NCBI GenBank assembly: GCA_037447215.1
Contig: JBBIHB010000016.1
Coordinates: forward strand, 1 to 64,000
DNA: 64,000 nt
Direction: 5' to 3'
Origin: UBA1413 sp037447215
GTDB taxonomy: Bacteria; Bacteroidota; Bacteroidia; Bacteroidales; Prolixibacteraceae
The position numbers and the translations under genes were made by a program. This document shows positions 62,922 to 64,000 of the stretch, in pieces (position 1 is the first letter of the stretch; every line of letters starts with the position of its first letter). The notes beneath the pieces are model-generated. The model had not been told where the DNA came from, ran no database searches, and saw only the letters and a program-made list of their open reading frames with translations.

Positions 62922-63990
62922 AATTTCTTCGTGCCGGTTTTTCGGGATGGCAGCTTTTACAACTCACAAAATGAATGTTATTCGCGCTCGAAGGTGAGAA
63001 ATAACTGGTATTCATTGTTTTCACATCGAGGTTGCAATTACTGATTCCAGGATGACATTTGTCACACGAATTACGCTGGTTGTTGCTGTGAGGTTCGTGG
63101 CATGCCCTGCAGCTAATTCCCTCATGTACGCCAACCGGTGTCCGATCGTCGGATGTGCCGGCCTCATGCCATACCGATGGGGCATGACATTGAACACATA
63201 AACGGTAAACCGGGTCTTTTGGAGTTTGCACCGTATCGCCAAAAATAATTATTATCGGGTCGGGCAACGAAACAGGTGAAAAGTGCATCTTCTCGTGCCG
63301 GCTATAAAATCCAAGTGATTTGTTCGAAATATTTCTGCCGTAGAAAATATTTTTTGGTTCGGAATAATCGGGTGTCATTAGAGGTTCACCGGCGCTGTGA
63401 ATATGGTGGCAGGCCATACAGGGAATGGTTGGCTGAATTGCTTTCGAAATTTCTTTCAGTTTCCATGGCCCTTCTGTTGATATGGGTTCAACCAGTTCAT
63501 CGATGGTATTTTCGTAAAACATTCCATGGCACCGAAGACAATCGTAATTAAGCTGTTCATTGCTATTTTGGTTTTCGTTCAGGAAAATAGCTGAATAATG
63601 CGCCGAATGACCACCCGATTGCCATTTTGCATATTCTGACTGGTGGCAGTTTCTGCATCGGTTCATGGTTTCAAGTATCTGAGATTCTGAAAGACGGACG
63701 TCGTCGCTGTGCATATCATAACGAAGGTGCGAAAATACCATTTTTGATTTTTCCCTGAGGCTGTGGATACCGTTGCTCAGGGCCGTACCGTGACATTCTT
63801 TGCATGCAATATCCCGATGTGCCGAAGCTTTCCACGAATTGAAAGAATGGTTAATCTCATGGCAGTTTGTACAGGTTTTATCCGGTGAAGCATAATTCCA
63901 CCAGGAATAAAAACTTCCTGCAGTTAAAATAAAAACGAAAAATAGGGTGAATAATAAAAGGAGCAGCCGAATATTCTTTTTCAGTGTCAT
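62899..63990 (-). CDS. Nine-heme cytochrome c with N-terminal membrane anchor
   Basis: This 363-residue protein has an N-terminal membrane helix and nine C-x-x-C-H motifs (C-T-N-C-H, C-K-E-C-H, C-R-N-C-H, C-L-R-C-H, C-M-A-C-H, C-V-Q-C-H, C-R-A-C-H, C-D-K-C-H, C-K-S-C-H). It should carry electrons through the periplasm. The anchor plus the early hemes resemble the NapC/NrfH type, but nine hemes exceed that family's four or five. Partner genes may lie beyond the window edge. The start at 63990 is near the edge and uncertain. Confidence 0.88.
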   Translation of the reverse strand: MTLKKNIRLLLLLFTLFFVFILTAGSFYSWWNYASPDKTCTNCHEINHSFNSWKASAHRDIACKECHGTALSNGIHSLREKSKMVFSHLRYDMHSDDVRLSESQILETMNRCRNCHQSEYAKWQSGGHSAHYSAIFLNENQNSNEQLNYDCLRCHGMFYENTIDELVEPISTEGPWKLKEISKAIQPTIPCMACHHIHSAGEPLMTPDYSEPKNIFYGRNISNKSLGFYSRHEKMHFSPVSLPDPIIIIFGDTVQTPKDPVYRLCVQCHAPSVWHEAGTSDDRTPVGVHEGISCRACHEPHSNNQRNSCDKCHPGISNCNLDVKTMNTSYFSPSSANNIHFVSCKSCHPEKPARRNFKAISAR

Positions 63991-64000
63991 AGGTTTACGA

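Noticed and set aside
1..64000. CRISPR array, tRNA or rRNA genes, insertion sequence or phage
   Set aside because: No regular repeat-spacer pattern, no cloverleaf or rRNA signature, and no transposase, integrase or phage protein was seen.

Overview
The window is chromosomal DNA of a Bacteroidota bacterium, most likely of the order Bacteroidales/Marinilabiliales. The evidence is a SusC-type TonB-linked receptor, a second TonB receptor, secreted glycosidases and lipoproteins with Bacteroidota-style signal peptides, promoter-like TAnnTTTG boxes instead of sigma70 boxes, and very few Shine-Dalgarno sequences. I saw no rRNA, tRNA, CRISPR array, insertion sequence or phage gene.

Layout. 1-2.9 kb: a rhodanese/porin/rhodanese operon. 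3-5.9 kb: a GNAT-like protein and a GT39 glycosyltransferase. 6-24 kb: the most interesting part, a catabolic locus. A decayed FAD-dependent oxidoreductase and a CBM9-like protein point left. A LacI regulator, a GRP-family sugar transporter, ribokinase, a GH5 enzyme, a nucleoside hydrolase/DUF1593 fusion, an ADP-ribosylglycohydrolase lipoprotein, a stand-alone DUF1593 lipoprotein, a stand-alone nucleoside hydrolase lipoprotein, a second GH5, a GH10 and a SusC-type receptor point right. The logic is: release ribose from nucleosides, ADP-ribose-like compounds or a ribosylated glycan outside the cytoplasm, import it through the GRP porter, and phosphorylate it with ribokinase. This resembles the ribose-utilisation (rus) loci of Bacteroides, but it has a LacI switch, no SusD, and both fused and split versions of the same two hydrolase domains. 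A perfect 18-bp palindrome overlaps the likely -33 element in front of lacI.

24-38 kb: a Kef-type antiporter with its flavodoxin-like partner, a secreted asparaginase-type Ntn hydrolase, an RRM protein, a C1 peptidase, envelope glycosyltransferases with a PAP2 phosphatase, a secreted lipase, and a ThuA/MFS pair. 38-45 kb: ferritin, a RelA-like alarmone synthetase whose hydrolase motif has decayed, a glycerate kinase with a TPR-like tail, a TPR protein and an M49-like peptidase. 45-48.6 kb: a probable copper-handling trio (HYC_CC_PP-like protein, TonB receptor with a Cys-Cys pair in the plug, HMA protein). 48.7-59 kb: housekeeping genes (C69 dipeptidase, AnmK, M23 peptidase, small coiled coil, ZapA, RNase Y, SirB1-like protein, nucleoside phosphorylase, SPFH protein, thioesterase). 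59-64 kb: an OmpA/PD40 protein, a mono-heme cytochrome c, a GntR/LacI-type regulator and a nine-heme cytochrome at the right edge.

All functional names come from motif reading and family memory; no database search was run.
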